Assembly: GCA_963747715.1 (NCBI GenBank)
Contig: CAVVGB010000003.1
Span: forward strand, 248,001 to 312,000
Origin: CAVVGB01 sp963747715
GTDB taxonomy: Bacteria > Actinomycetota > Thermoleophilia > Gaiellales > Gaiellaceae
Reading direction: 5' to 3'
DNA: 64,000 nucleotides
The notes under the pieces: model-generated
Seen by the model: the letters and a program-made list of their open reading frames with translations, nothing else
Databases searched by the model: none
Told to the model about the DNA's origin: nothing
Shown: piece by piece, positions 43,139 through 51,832 of the stretch
Position numbering within the stretch: the stretch's first letter is position 1
How the letters are laid out: each line of letters begins with the position of its first letter
Translations under genes and position numbers: made by a program

Positions 43139-44920
43139 TTGCTGATCGAGGATTACGGCCTGATCGGCGATATGCAGGCTGCGGCGCTCGTCGGGCGAAA
43201 CGGGGCGGTGGACTGGCTGTGCCTCCCGCGATTCGATTCCCCGTCGTGTTTTTCCGCCTTGCTCGGCGACGAGAGACATGGGCGCTGGCTGATCGCTCCG
43301 GCCGGTGAGTCGCGCTCGAGTGGGCGGCGCTACCGGCCCGGGACGCTCGTGCTCGAGACCGAGTTCGAGACGGCCGACGGTGCGGTCCGTGTGACCGACT
43401 TCATGCCTCGGCGAGGGACAGATGGCCCCCCGCGTGTCATGCGGATTGTCGAGGGACTGAGAGGTCGGGTTCCGATGCGCATGGAGCTCGCGCTTCGCCC
43501 GGACTACGCGTCGATCATCCCCTGGATCGAGTCTGCACCGGACGGCGTCGTCGCCACCGCCGGCCCCGACGCGTTCCGTCTCAGCGCCTCGCTGCCGCTC
43601 CAGGTGGAGAACGGAACGGTGCTGTCGGAGTTCGTCGCCCTCGAGGGCGCCCGTGAACGGCTCACCCTTACATGGCATCTCTCGTACGAGGAGACGCCTT
43701 CCGTCGAGGACGCCGAGTCGGCGCTCGCCCGGACCGAGGCGTGGTGGCGGGAGTGGAGCGCACGCTGCACGTATCAGGGCGCGTATCGCGACGAGGTGAT
43801 GACGTCGCTGATCGTGCTCAAGGCGATGACGTTCGAGACGACCGGCGCCGTCATTGCGGCGCCGACGACGTCTTTGCCGGAGGACATCGGCGGCGAGCGG
43901 AACTGGGACTACCGCTACTGCTGGCTACGCGACTCGGTGCTCGCCCTCGAGGCGCTTCTCATCGCGGGCTATACGGAAGAGGCGCTCGGATTTCGGGACT
44001 ACCTGCTCCGAGTCGGCACCGGCGACCCGGCGAAGATTCAGATCATGTACGGAATAGCCGGCGAGCGCCGCTTGACAGAGTTCGAGCTCGACGAGCTCCC
44101 GGGGTACGAGGGCTCGAAACCGGTTCGCATCGGAAACGCGGCGTCCGAACAGTTCCAGCTGGATGTCTACGGCGAGGTCCTCGGAGTCGCCTTTCTCGGG
44201 ACGACGGTCCTGGGCAGGATCGAGGAGTGGATCTGGCCGCGCTGGCGGACGGCGGTCGAGTACGTCGAGACTATTTGGCGCGAGCCTGACGACGGTATCT
44301 GGGAGTCGAGAGGGCCGCGCCGGCACTACACCTACTCCAAGGTGATGGCCTGGGTGGTGTTCGACCGCGCCGTTCGGGTCGCCGAGCAGTTCGGTCTGGA
44401 GGCGCCCCTGGAGCGCTGGAGGAAGATTCGTGACGAGATCCACCAAGAGGTTTGCGAGCATGGCTACGACCGGGAGCGCCGCACGTTCACCCAGTACTAC
44501 GGCTCCAAGGAGCTGGACGCCAGCGTCCTCAACATTCCGCTCGTGGGATTCCTGCCGGGTAGCGACGAGCGAGTCACGGGGACGATCGATGCGATCTGGC
44601 AGGACCTCGGGCGAGACGGATTCGTCTCTCGCTACTCGACCGCCGACACCGACGACGGGTTGTCGGGTGACGAGGGGCAGTTTCTCGCCTGCTCGTTCTG
44701 GCTGGTCAACGCGCTCGCACGTAACGGCCGTCTCGAAGACGCTCGCGCTCTGTTCGAGCGGCTGATCGGATTGGCCAACGACCTCGGCCTGCTGGCCGAG
44801 GAGTACGACGTGAAGCGCCAGCGACAGGTGGGAAACTTTCCCCAAGCGTTCAGTCATCTCACGCTCATCGGCGCGGCGGCAGCCATCGCGGCGGCGGAGG
44901 CCGAGGCGGTGGCACCGTGA
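43139..44920 (+). CDS. Glycoside hydrolase family 15 protein (trehalase/glucoamylase-like)
   Basis: A 593-residue enzyme with an N-terminal beta domain (IEDYGLIGDMQAAALVGRNG AVDWLC-type start) and a C-terminal (alpha/alpha)6 barrel with the catalytic region GGERNWDYRYCWLRDS and LSGDEGQFLACSFWLVNALA. Sequence resembles the actinobacterial GH15 proteins that include a trehalase in Mycobacterium; trehalose or alpha-glucan cleavage is therefore likely. No signal peptide. The start is TTG 43139; the stop overlaps the next start by 4 nt. Confidence 0.87.
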   Translation: MLIEDYGLIGDMQAAALVGRNGAVDWLCLPRFDSPSCFSALLGDERHGRWLIAPAGESRSSGRRYRPGTLVLETEFETADGAVRVTDFMPRRGTDGPPRVMRIVEGLRGRVPMRMELALRPDYASIIPWIESAPDGVVATAGPDAFRLSASLPLQVENGTVLSEFVALEGARERLTLTWHLSYEETPSVEDAESALARTEAWWREWSARCTYQGAYRDEVMTSLIVLKAMTFETTGAVIAAPTTSLPEDIGGERNWDYRYCWLRDSVLALEALLIAGYTEEALGFRDYLLRVGTGDPAKIQIMYGIAGERRLTEFELDELPGYEGSKPVRIGNAASEQFQLDVYGEVLGVAFLGTTVLGRIEEWIWPRWRTAVEYVETIWREPDDGIWESRGPRRHYTYSKVMAWVVFDRAVRVAEQFGLEAPLERWRKIRDEIHQEVCEHGYDRERRTFTQYYGSKELDASVLNIPLVGFLPGSDERVTGTIDAIWQDLGRDGFVSRYSTADTDDGLSGDEGQFLACSFWLVNALARNGRLEDARALFERLIGLANDLGLLAEEYDVKRQRQVGNFPQAFSHLTLIGAAAAIAAAEAEAVAP

Positions 44921-46323
44921 GCGAGCAACCGCCGGTGGCGACGCCGGAGCTCGTCGGCGCGGCCCGGCGGAGCTTCCTCCTCCCGCTTGCTCTCGCTCAG
45001 TTCATCTGCAGCTTCGCGGGCTCGAACATGAACGTGATGATCAACGACATCAGCGAGGACCTCGACACGACGGTCCAGGGTGTGCAGCTCGCGATCACGC
45101 TGTTCTTGCTGATCATGGCGATTCTCATGATCCCCGGCAGCAAGTTGACGGACCGCTGGGGCCGCAAGCGCTGCTTCATGATCGGTCTCGTGCTCTACGG
45201 GATCGGTGCCCTCCTGAGTGCCGTTTCCCCGGGTCTCGGCGTGCTGATCCTCGGCAACTCGGTTTTCGAAGGCGTGGGGACGGCCTTGCTGATCCCGCCC
45301 GTCTACATCCTCACGACGATGGCGTTCAGCGATCTCACGTCGCGTGCGCGCGCATTCGGCGTGATCAGCGGGCTGGGAGGCGTCGGCGCCGCGGCGGGAC
45401 CTCTCATCGGGGGTCTCATCACGACGGCGATCAGCTGGCGGGTCGCCTTCCTGTTTCAAGCCGCCGTGGTCGCGGCGATCATCCTGCTCAGCCGCCGGAT
45501 GGTCGATCCGGTTGCCCCGGACCCCAGACGGCCGTTCGACCTGGTCGGAGCGGTCTTGTCCGCCGTCGGGATGTTCTTCTTCGTGGTGGGGATCCTCTTC
45601 GCCGACAGCAACCTGGCGCTCATGGCCGTGTTGATGATCGTCGGGGCCGTCTTCCTGCTGGGGTTCTTCCTCTACATCCGCTCCCGCGAGCGTGCGGGGA
45701 AGGAACCGCTCCTCTCGACCGGGCTGTTTCGGAATCGCATCTCCAACCTCGGTCTGGTCACGCAGAACGTTCAGTGGCTGCTCCTCATGGGCGTGTCGTT
45801 CGTCGTCGCTGTCTATCTCCAAACCGTTCGCGGCTACAACGCGATCGAGACCGGCCTCGTCTTCACGGCGGCGACGGTCGGCGTTCTTCTCTCCTCGTTC
45901 GGTGCGGAGCGATTTGCGAAGAGGTACGCGCAGAAGACCTTGATCGAGGCGGGGTTCGTCATGACGGTCGTCGGCATCGGCATCCTGATCGGCCTCGTCA
46001 GGGGCTGGGACAACGTGGTCGCGTTTGTGCCGGGACTTTTCCTCGTCGGCCTCGGCTTGGGCGTCATGCTGACCCCGTCGGTGAACGTCGTTCAGTCGAG
46101 CTTCCCGGAGAAGCTGCAGGGCGAGATCTCGGGCCTGTCGCGCAGCATCTCCAACCTGGGCTCGTCCTTCGGCACCGCGATCGCCGGGACGATCCTGGTG
46201 TCTAACCTGGCCTCCGGAAACCGGTCGTACTCGCTGGCGATGATCGTCCTCGCAGTGATCGGGCTCATCGGTCTTGGGGCGGCGCTGCTCCTACCCGACA
46301 AGGTCGAGCGGCAAGGCGCATAG
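44917..46323 (+). CDS. MFS drug-efflux-type transporter (DHA2/EmrB-like)
   Basis: A 468-residue transporter with about 14 membrane segments. It has the DHA2-type helix 1 (SFAGSNMNVMINDISEDLDT), the loop 2-3 motif GSKLTDRWGRKRCFMIG and the antiporter-like GVISGLGGVGAAAGPLIGG. The function is presumably proton-driven export of a drug or metabolite. GTG 44917 overlaps the GH15 stop by 4 nt, so the two are co-expressed. Confidence 0.88.
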   Translation: MSEQPPVATPELVGAARRSFLLPLALAQFICSFAGSNMNVMINDISEDLDTTVQGVQLAITLFLLIMAILMIPGSKLTDRWGRKRCFMIGLVLYGIGALLSAVSPGLGVLILGNSVFEGVGTALLIPPVYILTTMAFSDLTSRARAFGVISGLGGVGAAAGPLIGGLITTAISWRVAFLFQAAVVAAIILLSRRMVDPVAPDPRRPFDLVGAVLSAVGMFFFVVGILFADSNLALMAVLMIVGAVFLLGFFLYIRSRERAGKEPLLSTGLFRNRISNLGLVTQNVQWLLLMGVSFVVAVYLQTVRGYNAIETGLVFTAATVGVLLSSFGAERFAKRYAQKTLIEAGFVMTVVGIGILIGLVRGWDNVVAFVPGLFLVGLGLGVMLTPSVNVVQSSFPEKLQGEISGLSRSISNLGSSFGTAIAGTILVSNLASGNRSYSLAMIVLAVIGLIGLGAALLLPDKVERQGA

Positions 46324-46338
46324 CGCCGGCGAGCGCCC

Positions 46339-47178
46339 GTGATCGCCGTCGCACTCGCCCTCGGCGCTGCGATCGCTTGGGGGGCCGCCGACTACCTCGG
46401 AGGACTGAAGAGCCGCGTCGCCGCGACGATCGTCGTCGTCTTCGTGGGGCAGTTCACGGGGCTCGTGCTGGTCGCGGCGGTGGTGCTCGGAACGGGCGAG
46501 AGCCCGCCCGAGACGCGCTACGTCGGCTACGCGGTGCTCGCCGGCTTCGCGGGCGCCGTCGGCATCGGCGCGCTCTACCGCGGCCTGGCCGTCGGCTCGA
46601 TGAGCATCGTCGCGCCGATCACCGCGACGGGTGCGGTGATCCCGGTCGTCGCCGGGGTCGCGACGGGCGAGCGCCCCACGACCGTGCAGGGAATCGGCCT
46701 GGCGGTCGCGCTCGGCGGCGTCGTCCTCGCCGCGCGGCAGAAGACGGGCGAGGAGGTTAGGGGGCAGGTCGCCGCCGGCGTCGGCGTCGCCCTGGTCGCG
46801 GCGGTCGGAATTGGCTGCTTTCTGCTCGCGCTGGACGCCGCGAGCGAGGGAGGGGTGCCGTGGGCGCTCTTGATTCAGCGGAGCGTTTGCGTCGCGCTCG
46901 TCCTGCTCGTCGCGGTGTTCGTGCGCCCGTCGTTTCGGGTGGGACGGAGGAACGCTGCGCCGATGATCGCAATCGGCGCCCTCGACATGTCGGCGAACGC
47001 GCTGTTCGCGCTCGCCTCCACGCGCGGGCTCGTCAGTGTCGTCTCCGTCCTCGCCTCGCTCTACCCGGTCACGACGGTGCTGCTCGCGCGGATGCTCCTC
47101 GGCGAGCGGATCGCACGGCCGCAGCAGCTCGGCGTGATCGCCGCGCTCGCCGGCGTCCTCCTGATCAGCGCGGGCTGA
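46339..47178 (+). CDS. EamA/DMT-superfamily transporter
   Basis: A 279-residue protein with ten membrane helices in two EamA repeats (ALGAAIAWGAADYLGGLKSR at the start; ALFALASTRGLVSVVSVLAS LYPVTTVLLA-type C-terminal repeat). It begins GTG 46339, 15 nt after the MFS gene. The substrate is unknown, likely an amino acid or metabolite exporter. Confidence 0.82.
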   Translation: MIAVALALGAAIAWGAADYLGGLKSRVAATIVVVFVGQFTGLVLVAAVVLGTGESPPETRYVGYAVLAGFAGAVGIGALYRGLAVGSMSIVAPITATGAVIPVVAGVATGERPTTVQGIGLAVALGGVVLAARQKTGEEVRGQVAAGVGVALVAAVGIGCFLLALDAASEGGVPWALLIQRSVCVALVLLVAVFVRPSFRVGRRNAAPMIAIGALDMSANALFALASTRGLVSVVSVLASLYPVTTVLLARMLLGERIARPQQLGVIAALAGVLLISAG

Positions 47179-47204
47179 ACGAGCATTTTGCTAGGACTCG
47201 CCTG

Positions 47205-47846
47205 GTGAGCGACGTCGAGCTGACCCGGAGGCGCCTGCTCGAGCTCGGTCTCGCGCTCCCGGTGCCGTTCGTGCTCGCCGCCTGCGGCGGAGACGATGCG
47301 AGTGAAGCAACCCCGACGACGTCCGCAGCGACGACGGAAGCCACGACCGCGCCGACGACCACGCTCGCGCCGACGCCGGCGTGCGACGACGGCGACGACC
47401 CGACGCCCGAGCAAACGGAAGGCCCGTTCTTCACCCCGAACTCGCCGGAGCGGACCTCGCTTCGCGAGAACGGAGTCGACGGCACGCCGTTGCTCCTGAC
47501 CGGCGCCGTGCTCGCGACTGACTGCACGCCGCTGGCGGGCGCGCTCCTCGATTTCTGGCACGCGGACGACTCCGGTGAGTACGACAACGACGGTTTCCGG
47601 CTGCGCGGGCACCAGTTCTCCGATGCGAACGGCGCCTACCGCCTCGATACGATCCTGCCCGGGCTCTACACCGGCCGCACGCGCCACATCCACGTCAAGG
47701 CTCAGCGCGAAGGCGGGGAGGTCCTGACGACGCAGCTCTACTTTCCCAACGAGCCGGGCAACGAGAGCGACGGCATCTTCGACCCCGCGCTCCTGATGAA
47801 CCGGGCGGGCGGCGGCAACGCTCGCTTCGACTTCGTCCTCCTCTAG
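47205..47846 (+). CDS. Secreted intradiol ring-cleavage dioxygenase lipoprotein
   Basis: A 213-residue protein with a twin-arginine-like N-terminus (TRRRLLELGLALPVPFVLAAC) ending in a lipobox Cys, so it is probably exported by Tat and lipid-anchored. A Thr/Ala-rich linker precedes a protocatechuate 3,4-dioxygenase-like domain. The domain begins TEGPFFTPNSPERTSLRENG, and the Fe(III) ligands are likely the Tyr in DDSGEYDNDGF, the Tyr of LYTGRTRHIHVKAQ and its two His. Extracellular homologues exist in actinobacteria and fungi; the aromatic substrate is unknown. It is convergent with the membrane protein gene, with a 4-nt overlap. Confidence 0.85.
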   Translation: MSDVELTRRRLLELGLALPVPFVLAACGGDDASEATPTTSAATTEATTAPTTTLAPTPACDDGDDPTPEQTEGPFFTPNSPERTSLRENGVDGTPLLLTGAVLATDCTPLAGALLDFWHADDSGEYDNDGFRLRGHQFSDANGAYRLDTILPGLYTGRTRHIHVKAQREGGEVLTTQLYFPNEPGNESDGIFDPALLMNRAGGGNARFDFVLL

Positions 47847-49759
47847 TCCACCGGCCTCACGACGAGCTGCACGAGGCGAAGCCCGCTCGGCGGCTTCGTC
47901 CTGAACAGGCGCGGAACCTCGAGGGCGACCGAGTGCCAGCGCTCGACGCCGAGCGGAACGGTGAAGGTGCCCGTACCCGCGACCTCCACGTCATCCTGAG
48001 GGCGGCCGTCGACCCACACCCGTGTGGTTGTCCGGCCGGCAGCGCGCACATGCAGCTCGAGCGTTCCGCCGCCGTTGATCCATAACGACGCTTCGCGTTC
48101 GACCATCGTGCGATCGCGCCACCCCTCGCACAGCACCGGGCGGTCGGCCGAAGGCTCGGGGACCGGCGGCGGGGCTATGGCACCGCTTCCGCTGAAGAAC
48201 CTGACCGTGTCGTCTCCGGCCGCGGGCCGGTAGCCCTGCTCCTGCAGGCCGCGCCATGCGAACCAGGTTCCGGGCAAGTAGTGCTGGCGATAGAGCCCGC
48301 GGTGGAAGACGACCTCGCGCACACCGAGCCTGTCGATCTCCTCGCGGTCGCCCGGCAGCCACACGCCGCAGGACAGGCGGTTCAACCGGAAGTAGAAATC
48401 GACCGCGCTCTTCGGCGCGATCGTCGAGTACCCGCTCAGCCGCTCGCGCGGGGCCTGGAGCGCGTAGTAGTCGTACACGCTCCCGAAGTGGACGCCCGGC
48501 TCGACGAGGGGAAGCTCGAGAACGCGGCCCGGCGGAGCATCCGCAAGCGCCCGATAGGCGGCGTTGCCCGGATCGGCGGCCGCGGCCTCGAAGGGCTGTA
48601 CGGCGAGATCGGCAGTCACGAGGACGAGCAGTGCGGCTGAGACAGCCGCCGCGCCACGCGCACGCGCTGCGAGACCGGCGGCGGCGAACGCGACGAGCGC
48701 TGCGAGCGCGAGGTCCGCGAGCGGGAGGAGACGCTCGGGCACGCGCGGGAACTGCAGCGGCGGGAACGCGTGCCAGAGCGGCGAGTAGATCGGGAGGTTC
48801 GTTCCGAATGCGAGAACCACCGGAACGACCGCGACCACGCCGAGCAGAAGCGCCAGGGCGCGCGACCGGCGCCACAGCACGACGAGGCCGACGAGCGCGA
48901 GGACCGGCGTCAGCCAGCCCAGGAACACGAACTCCTCCATGCCTCCCAGGACGCGGCGGCTGAGGAAATCGCTCCACTCGGCGGAGTACTCGCCGACCTC
49001 GGCGAGCGAGCGGCCGTCGCCCTCCGCGGAGCCGGCGATGACCGTGTAGCGGATCAGCACACTGAGCAGGACGACGGCGAGCGCTCCGCCTGCGCACCAC
49101 GCCGCCGCGACGGGGCGGTAGCGAACAGCCGCATAGGCAAGCACGAGCGGCACGGCGCCGAGCGCGAGGTGTAGCTGGCCGGAGAGCGGAACCGTAGCGA
49201 GCGACAACGCCGCGACCGCGCCCCAGGCGTGGGCCCCACGCCTCGATTCCGCGACACGCGAGCGCTCGATCGCGAGGAGGGCGAGCGGAAGGAAGAGGGA
49301 GATCCACCCGAGCAGATGGCCACCGGTCTGCTCGAGCCGATACGGCGCGATGGCGAACACGACCCCGCCGAGGGCGGCGGGGGCCCAGGGCAGCCCGAGT
49401 GCGCGCAGCCAGGCGAACGTGAGAAGACCCGCCACGACGATCGTTGCGAGCAGCAGGAGGTTCCACGCGACGACCGGCCCGAACGCCGCCTCGGTGGGCC
49501 AGAACGGAAGCCCGAACGGCCAGCCGAGCAGTGACGTCTGAGGCTCGACGAGCGGCTGGAAGCTGTACGGGTCCTTCCAAGGCGCCGCCAGCCGTTCGAG
49601 CTGGTGGCCGACGAGCCAGAACCGGTAGACGGTCTGGAGGTGGTCGCCCGCCGCCGCCTCGCCCTCACCGGAGGGCGCATCGGCGACGATGAAGTGGCTG
49701 CTGAAGGACCCGAGCGCGGACAGCGTCGCGACCACGGCTGCAGCCGCGTACAGCAGCAC
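47843..49759 (-). CDS. Large membrane protein of GT-C glycosyltransferase type
   Basis: About 638 residues. Roughly ten to eleven membrane helices fill residues 1-390, and a soluble C-terminal half (~390-638) ends in a beta-rich module (LWINGGGTLELHVRAAGRTT). The arrangement resembles GT-C-fold enzymes and YfhO-like membrane proteins that move sugars from polyprenyl carriers, but the acidic motif of a specific family is not certain. I use GTG 49759, 15 nt after the peroxiredoxin stop; an ATG at 49840 would overlap that gene by 67 nt. It is the last gene of the ridA operon. Confidence 0.65.
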   Translation of the reverse strand: MLLYAAAAVVATLSALGSFSSHFIVADAPSGEGEAAAGDHLQTVYRFWLVGHQLERLAAPWKDPYSFQPLVEPQTSLLGWPFGLPFWPTEAAFGPVVAWNLLLLATIVVAGLLTFAWLRALGLPWAPAALGGVVFAIAPYRLEQTGGHLLGWISLFLPLALLAIERSRVAESRRGAHAWGAVAALSLATVPLSGQLHLALGAVPLVLAYAAVRYRPVAAAWCAGGALAVVLLSVLIRYTVIAGSAEGDGRSLAEVGEYSAEWSDFLSRRVLGGMEEFVFLGWLTPVLALVGLVVLWRRSRALALLLGVVAVVPVVLAFGTNLPIYSPLWHAFPPLQFPRVPERLLPLADLALAALVAFAAAGLAARARGAAAVSAALLVLVTADLAVQPFEAAAADPGNAAYRALADAPPGRVLELPLVEPGVHFGSVYDYYALQAPRERLSGYSTIAPKSAVDFYFRLNRLSCGVWLPGDREEIDRLGVREVVFHRGLYRQHYLPGTWFAWRGLQEQGYRPAAGDDTVRFFSGSGAIAPPPVPEPSADRPVLCEGWRDRTMVEREASLWINGGGTLELHVRAAGRTTTRVWVDGRPQDDVEVAGTGTFTVPLGVERWHSVALEVPRLFRTKPPSGLRLVQLVVRPVD

Positions 49760-49773
49760 GACTCCGCCGGTGC

Positions 49774-50232
49774 CTAGAGCGCCCGGGCGGCCGCGAGTAG
49801 CTCGTCGAAGTCGGGCAGCTGCCCGGTCTCGTAGCGCCATGCCTCGCGGATGATGCCGTCTCGGTCGAGCAGGAAGGCGCTTCGCTCCGCCACGTCGCGC
49901 ATCCCGCGATGCTCCGTCGCTATGTCGAAGCCGCCTACGGCCTCGGCGTTCCAGTCGGACAGGAGCGGGACGTCGAGGTCGAGCGCCTGTGACCAGGCGA
50001 TGTGCGACCAGGCGCTGTCGCGGGAGATTCCGTACGCCCTCACGCCGGCGGCCTCGAACTCCGACCTCCTGTCACGCAGGAGCGTCATCTCGTCCGTTCA
50101 GGTGCTCGACCAGTCGAAGAGGTAGAAGAGAAGGAGAAGCGCCGACTCGTCCCAGAGCTCTGAGAGCGTGACGGACTCCTGCGGCGTGAGCCAGACGCGC
50201 GCGTCGGGCGCACGCTCGCCCGCTGCGATCAA
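49774..50232 (-). CDS. Selenocysteine-containing peroxiredoxin (AhpE/BCP-like), UGA read through
   Basis: From TTG 50232 the frame reads IAAGERAPDARVWLTPQESV, then LLLLFYLFDWSST, then an in-frame TGA (50100-50098), then TDEMTLLRDRRSEFEAAGV and a normal AhpE/BCP-like C-terminal half (GISRDSAWSHIAWSQALDLD, AERSAFLLDRDGIIR) to a TAG at 49774: 152 residues with Sec at 45. The TGA falls exactly where the peroxidatic Cys stands in relatives (xFDWSxxCTxE). A hairpin with the size and position of a bacterial SECIS follows. The TTG overlaps the GCS2 stop by 4 nt, so the upstream half is in operon phase and not random. If Sec is not inserted, the gene would be a pseudogene. It would reduce peroxides using selenol chemistry. 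Confidence 0.8.
50063..50086 (-). promoter_or_regulatory. Candidate bacterial SECIS element
   Basis: On the coding strand GAC, a bulged G, CTCCTG, loop CGTGA, CAGGAG, GTC form a 9-bp stem with one bulge. The stem starts 11 nt after the TGA and the apical loop starts 21 nt after it, within the usual range for SelB-bound bacterial SECIS hairpins. The loop contains G residues, as expected. Confidence 0.65.
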
Positions 50233-51425
50233 GCGGGCACCAGGGCTGCTTCGGTCGCCTCCGCGATCTCACGGCTCACCTCGACGATGTCCCGGTTCGC
50301 GTTGAAGACGCGCAGCTGCCGGTCGGCGCCGTTCCCTATGGAGAGAATGTTGCGGATCCCCTCGAGCTCGCGGTCGGAGCCGAGCTCGCGGGCGTGCGGC
50401 TCGATCTCGCGAAGCGTTCGCCGGATGAGCTGCGCGACCGGAACGCGGTTGCGCCGCCCGGTCCACAGGTCCATCACGGGCGCCTCGAGCCCGTAGCGGG
50501 CCGCGAGCCACTTGTTCTCGGTCGTGAGGATGCGGTGGTAGCTCGCTAGCTCGCCGTCGGCGTCGTAGCGCTCCGAGTAGTACTTGACGAGCGCCTGCAC
50601 GTACGCGGCGAGGGCGACCGTGTCCTCCACCCGCGTGACGGCGTCCATGACCCGCATCTCGATCGTGCCGAAGCGGGCGTGCGGGCGGATGTCCCACCAG
50701 ATGTGGGTGTAGTCCGCGATGCAGCCGGTCTTCTCGAGCTGGCCGACCACCTCGGCGTAGTCCGCGTAGTCGCGGAAGCGCGGCGGCGGGCCGGAGCGCG
50801 GGAAGGCGGCGAACACCATCTGTCTGCTGGAGGAGAGCCCTGTGATCTCGCCGCGCCAGAAGGGCGAGTTGGCAGACAGTGCGAGGAGCTCGGGAAGGTG
50901 GACGAGCAGGGCGCCGATGATCGCGATCGCCTTGTCGGCGTCGTCCACGGCGCAGTGGATGTGCAGGCCGAAGATGAGCTCGCGGCGCGCGACGTACTGG
51001 AGCTGGTCGACGAGGTTGCGGTAGCGGTCGCGAGCGGTGATGCGCTGGCGCTCGAAGAGGCTGAAGGGATGCGTGCCGGCCGAGCCGACGCGCAGGTTCT
51101 GCCCGCGGGCGACGTCGGTCACGTACGTCCGGAGCCTGCGGAGCTCGGTGTCGACGTCGGCGGCGGTGTGGCAGACGGGCGTCGAGATCTCGAGGACCGA
51201 CTGCATGAGCTCGGGGCCGATGCGCTCGACGAACTCGCCTTCCTGGACGGCGGTCAGCACCGTGTCGACGTGCTGGACGAGGTCGAAGGTCGTCGGGTCG
51301 AGGAGCATGTACTCCTCCTCGACGCCGAGGGTGAAAGGGTCGGTCGCGCCGAACTTGTGGTCGAGCACGCTGCCGCCCGCCGCGAACCCCTTCCCCGTGA
51401 TCGAGGCGGGATAGATCTGCTTCAT
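50229..51425 (-). CDS. Carboxylate-amine ligase, glutamate-cysteine ligase GCS2 family (YbdK-like)
   Basis: A 398-residue ATP-grasp-like ligase. Recognised by FTLGVEEEYMLLDPTTFDLV near the N-terminus, LRVGSAGTHPFSLF, IFGLHIHCAVDDADKAI and IWWDIRPHARFGTIEMRVMD. The family makes gamma-glutamyl amides, and some members make gamma-glutamylcysteine. It overlaps ridA by 4 nt upstream and the peroxiredoxin by 4 nt downstream. Adjacency to a peroxiredoxin suggests a thiol-redox link, which is inference. Confidence 0.9.
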   Translation of the reverse strand: MKQIYPASITGKGFAAGGSVLDHKFGATDPFTLGVEEEYMLLDPTTFDLVQHVDTVLTAVQEGEFVERIGPELMQSVLEISTPVCHTAADVDTELRRLRTYVTDVARGQNLRVGSAGTHPFSLFERQRITARDRYRNLVDQLQYVARRELIFGLHIHCAVDDADKAIAIIGALLVHLPELLALSANSPFWRGEITGLSSSRQMVFAAFPRSGPPPRFRDYADYAEVVGQLEKTGCIADYTHIWWDIRPHARFGTIEMRVMDAVTRVEDTVALAAYVQALVKYYSERYDADGELASYHRILTTENKWLAARYGLEAPVMDLWTGRRNRVPVAQLIRRTLREIEPHARELGSDRELEGIRNILSIGNGADRQLRVFNANRDIVEVSREIAEATEAALVPA

Positions 51426-51811
51426 TCCTCGTTCACCACCGCGTCGACCTCGATTTCGACGAGCCAGCGCGGGTCTACGAACCCGCGGACGACAATCATC
51501 GCATTTACAGGGCGAATGGAAGAAAACACCTCGCCGTGGGCGCGGGCGGCCCCGTCGAAGTGCTCGGCGTCCGTCAGGAAGACGCGCGTGCGCACGACGT
51601 GCTCGGCCCGCGCGCCCGCTTCCTCGAGGGCGGCGAGGATGATCTCGAAGCAGCGCTTCGCCTGGCCGTAGGAGTCGGCCGGCGGTTCGGCCCCGTCGGG
51701 CATGATCGGCGCCGTTCCGGCCACGAACACGTGGGGGCCGACGCGCACGGCGCGCGAGTAACCGACGACGGGCTCGTACGGGGAGCCTGAGGAGACGAGG
51801 CGCCGTTCCAC
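51422..51811 (-). CDS. RidA/YjgF-family enamine/imine deaminase-like protein
   Basis: A 129-residue protein from GTG 51811 (ERRLVSSGSPYEPVVGYSRA). RidA proteins hydrolyse reactive enamine/imine intermediates from PLP enzymes. Family text includes VFVAGTAPIMPDG, RCFEIILAALEEAGA and VVRTRVFLTD, with the C-terminal LVEIEVDAVV. The usual catalytic Arg (in VRTRVFL) is present. It leads the minus-strand operon; TACTAG lies 7 nt before its start and overlaps the divergent promoter. Confidence 0.88.
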   Translation of the reverse strand: MERRLVSSGSPYEPVVGYSRAVRVGPHVFVAGTAPIMPDGAEPPADSYGQAKRCFEIILAALEEAGARAEHVVRTRVFLTDAEHFDGAARAHGEVFSSIRPVNAMIVVRGFVDPRWLVEIEVDAVVNEE

Positions 51812-51832
51812 GGGCGCACTAGTATCGCCGCC

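Noticed and set aside
49774..50088. Peroxiredoxin as a 104-residue gene starting at ATG 50088
   Set aside because: Would lack the whole N-terminal half including the catalytic site; the upstream half is in the same frame and coupled to the previous gene.
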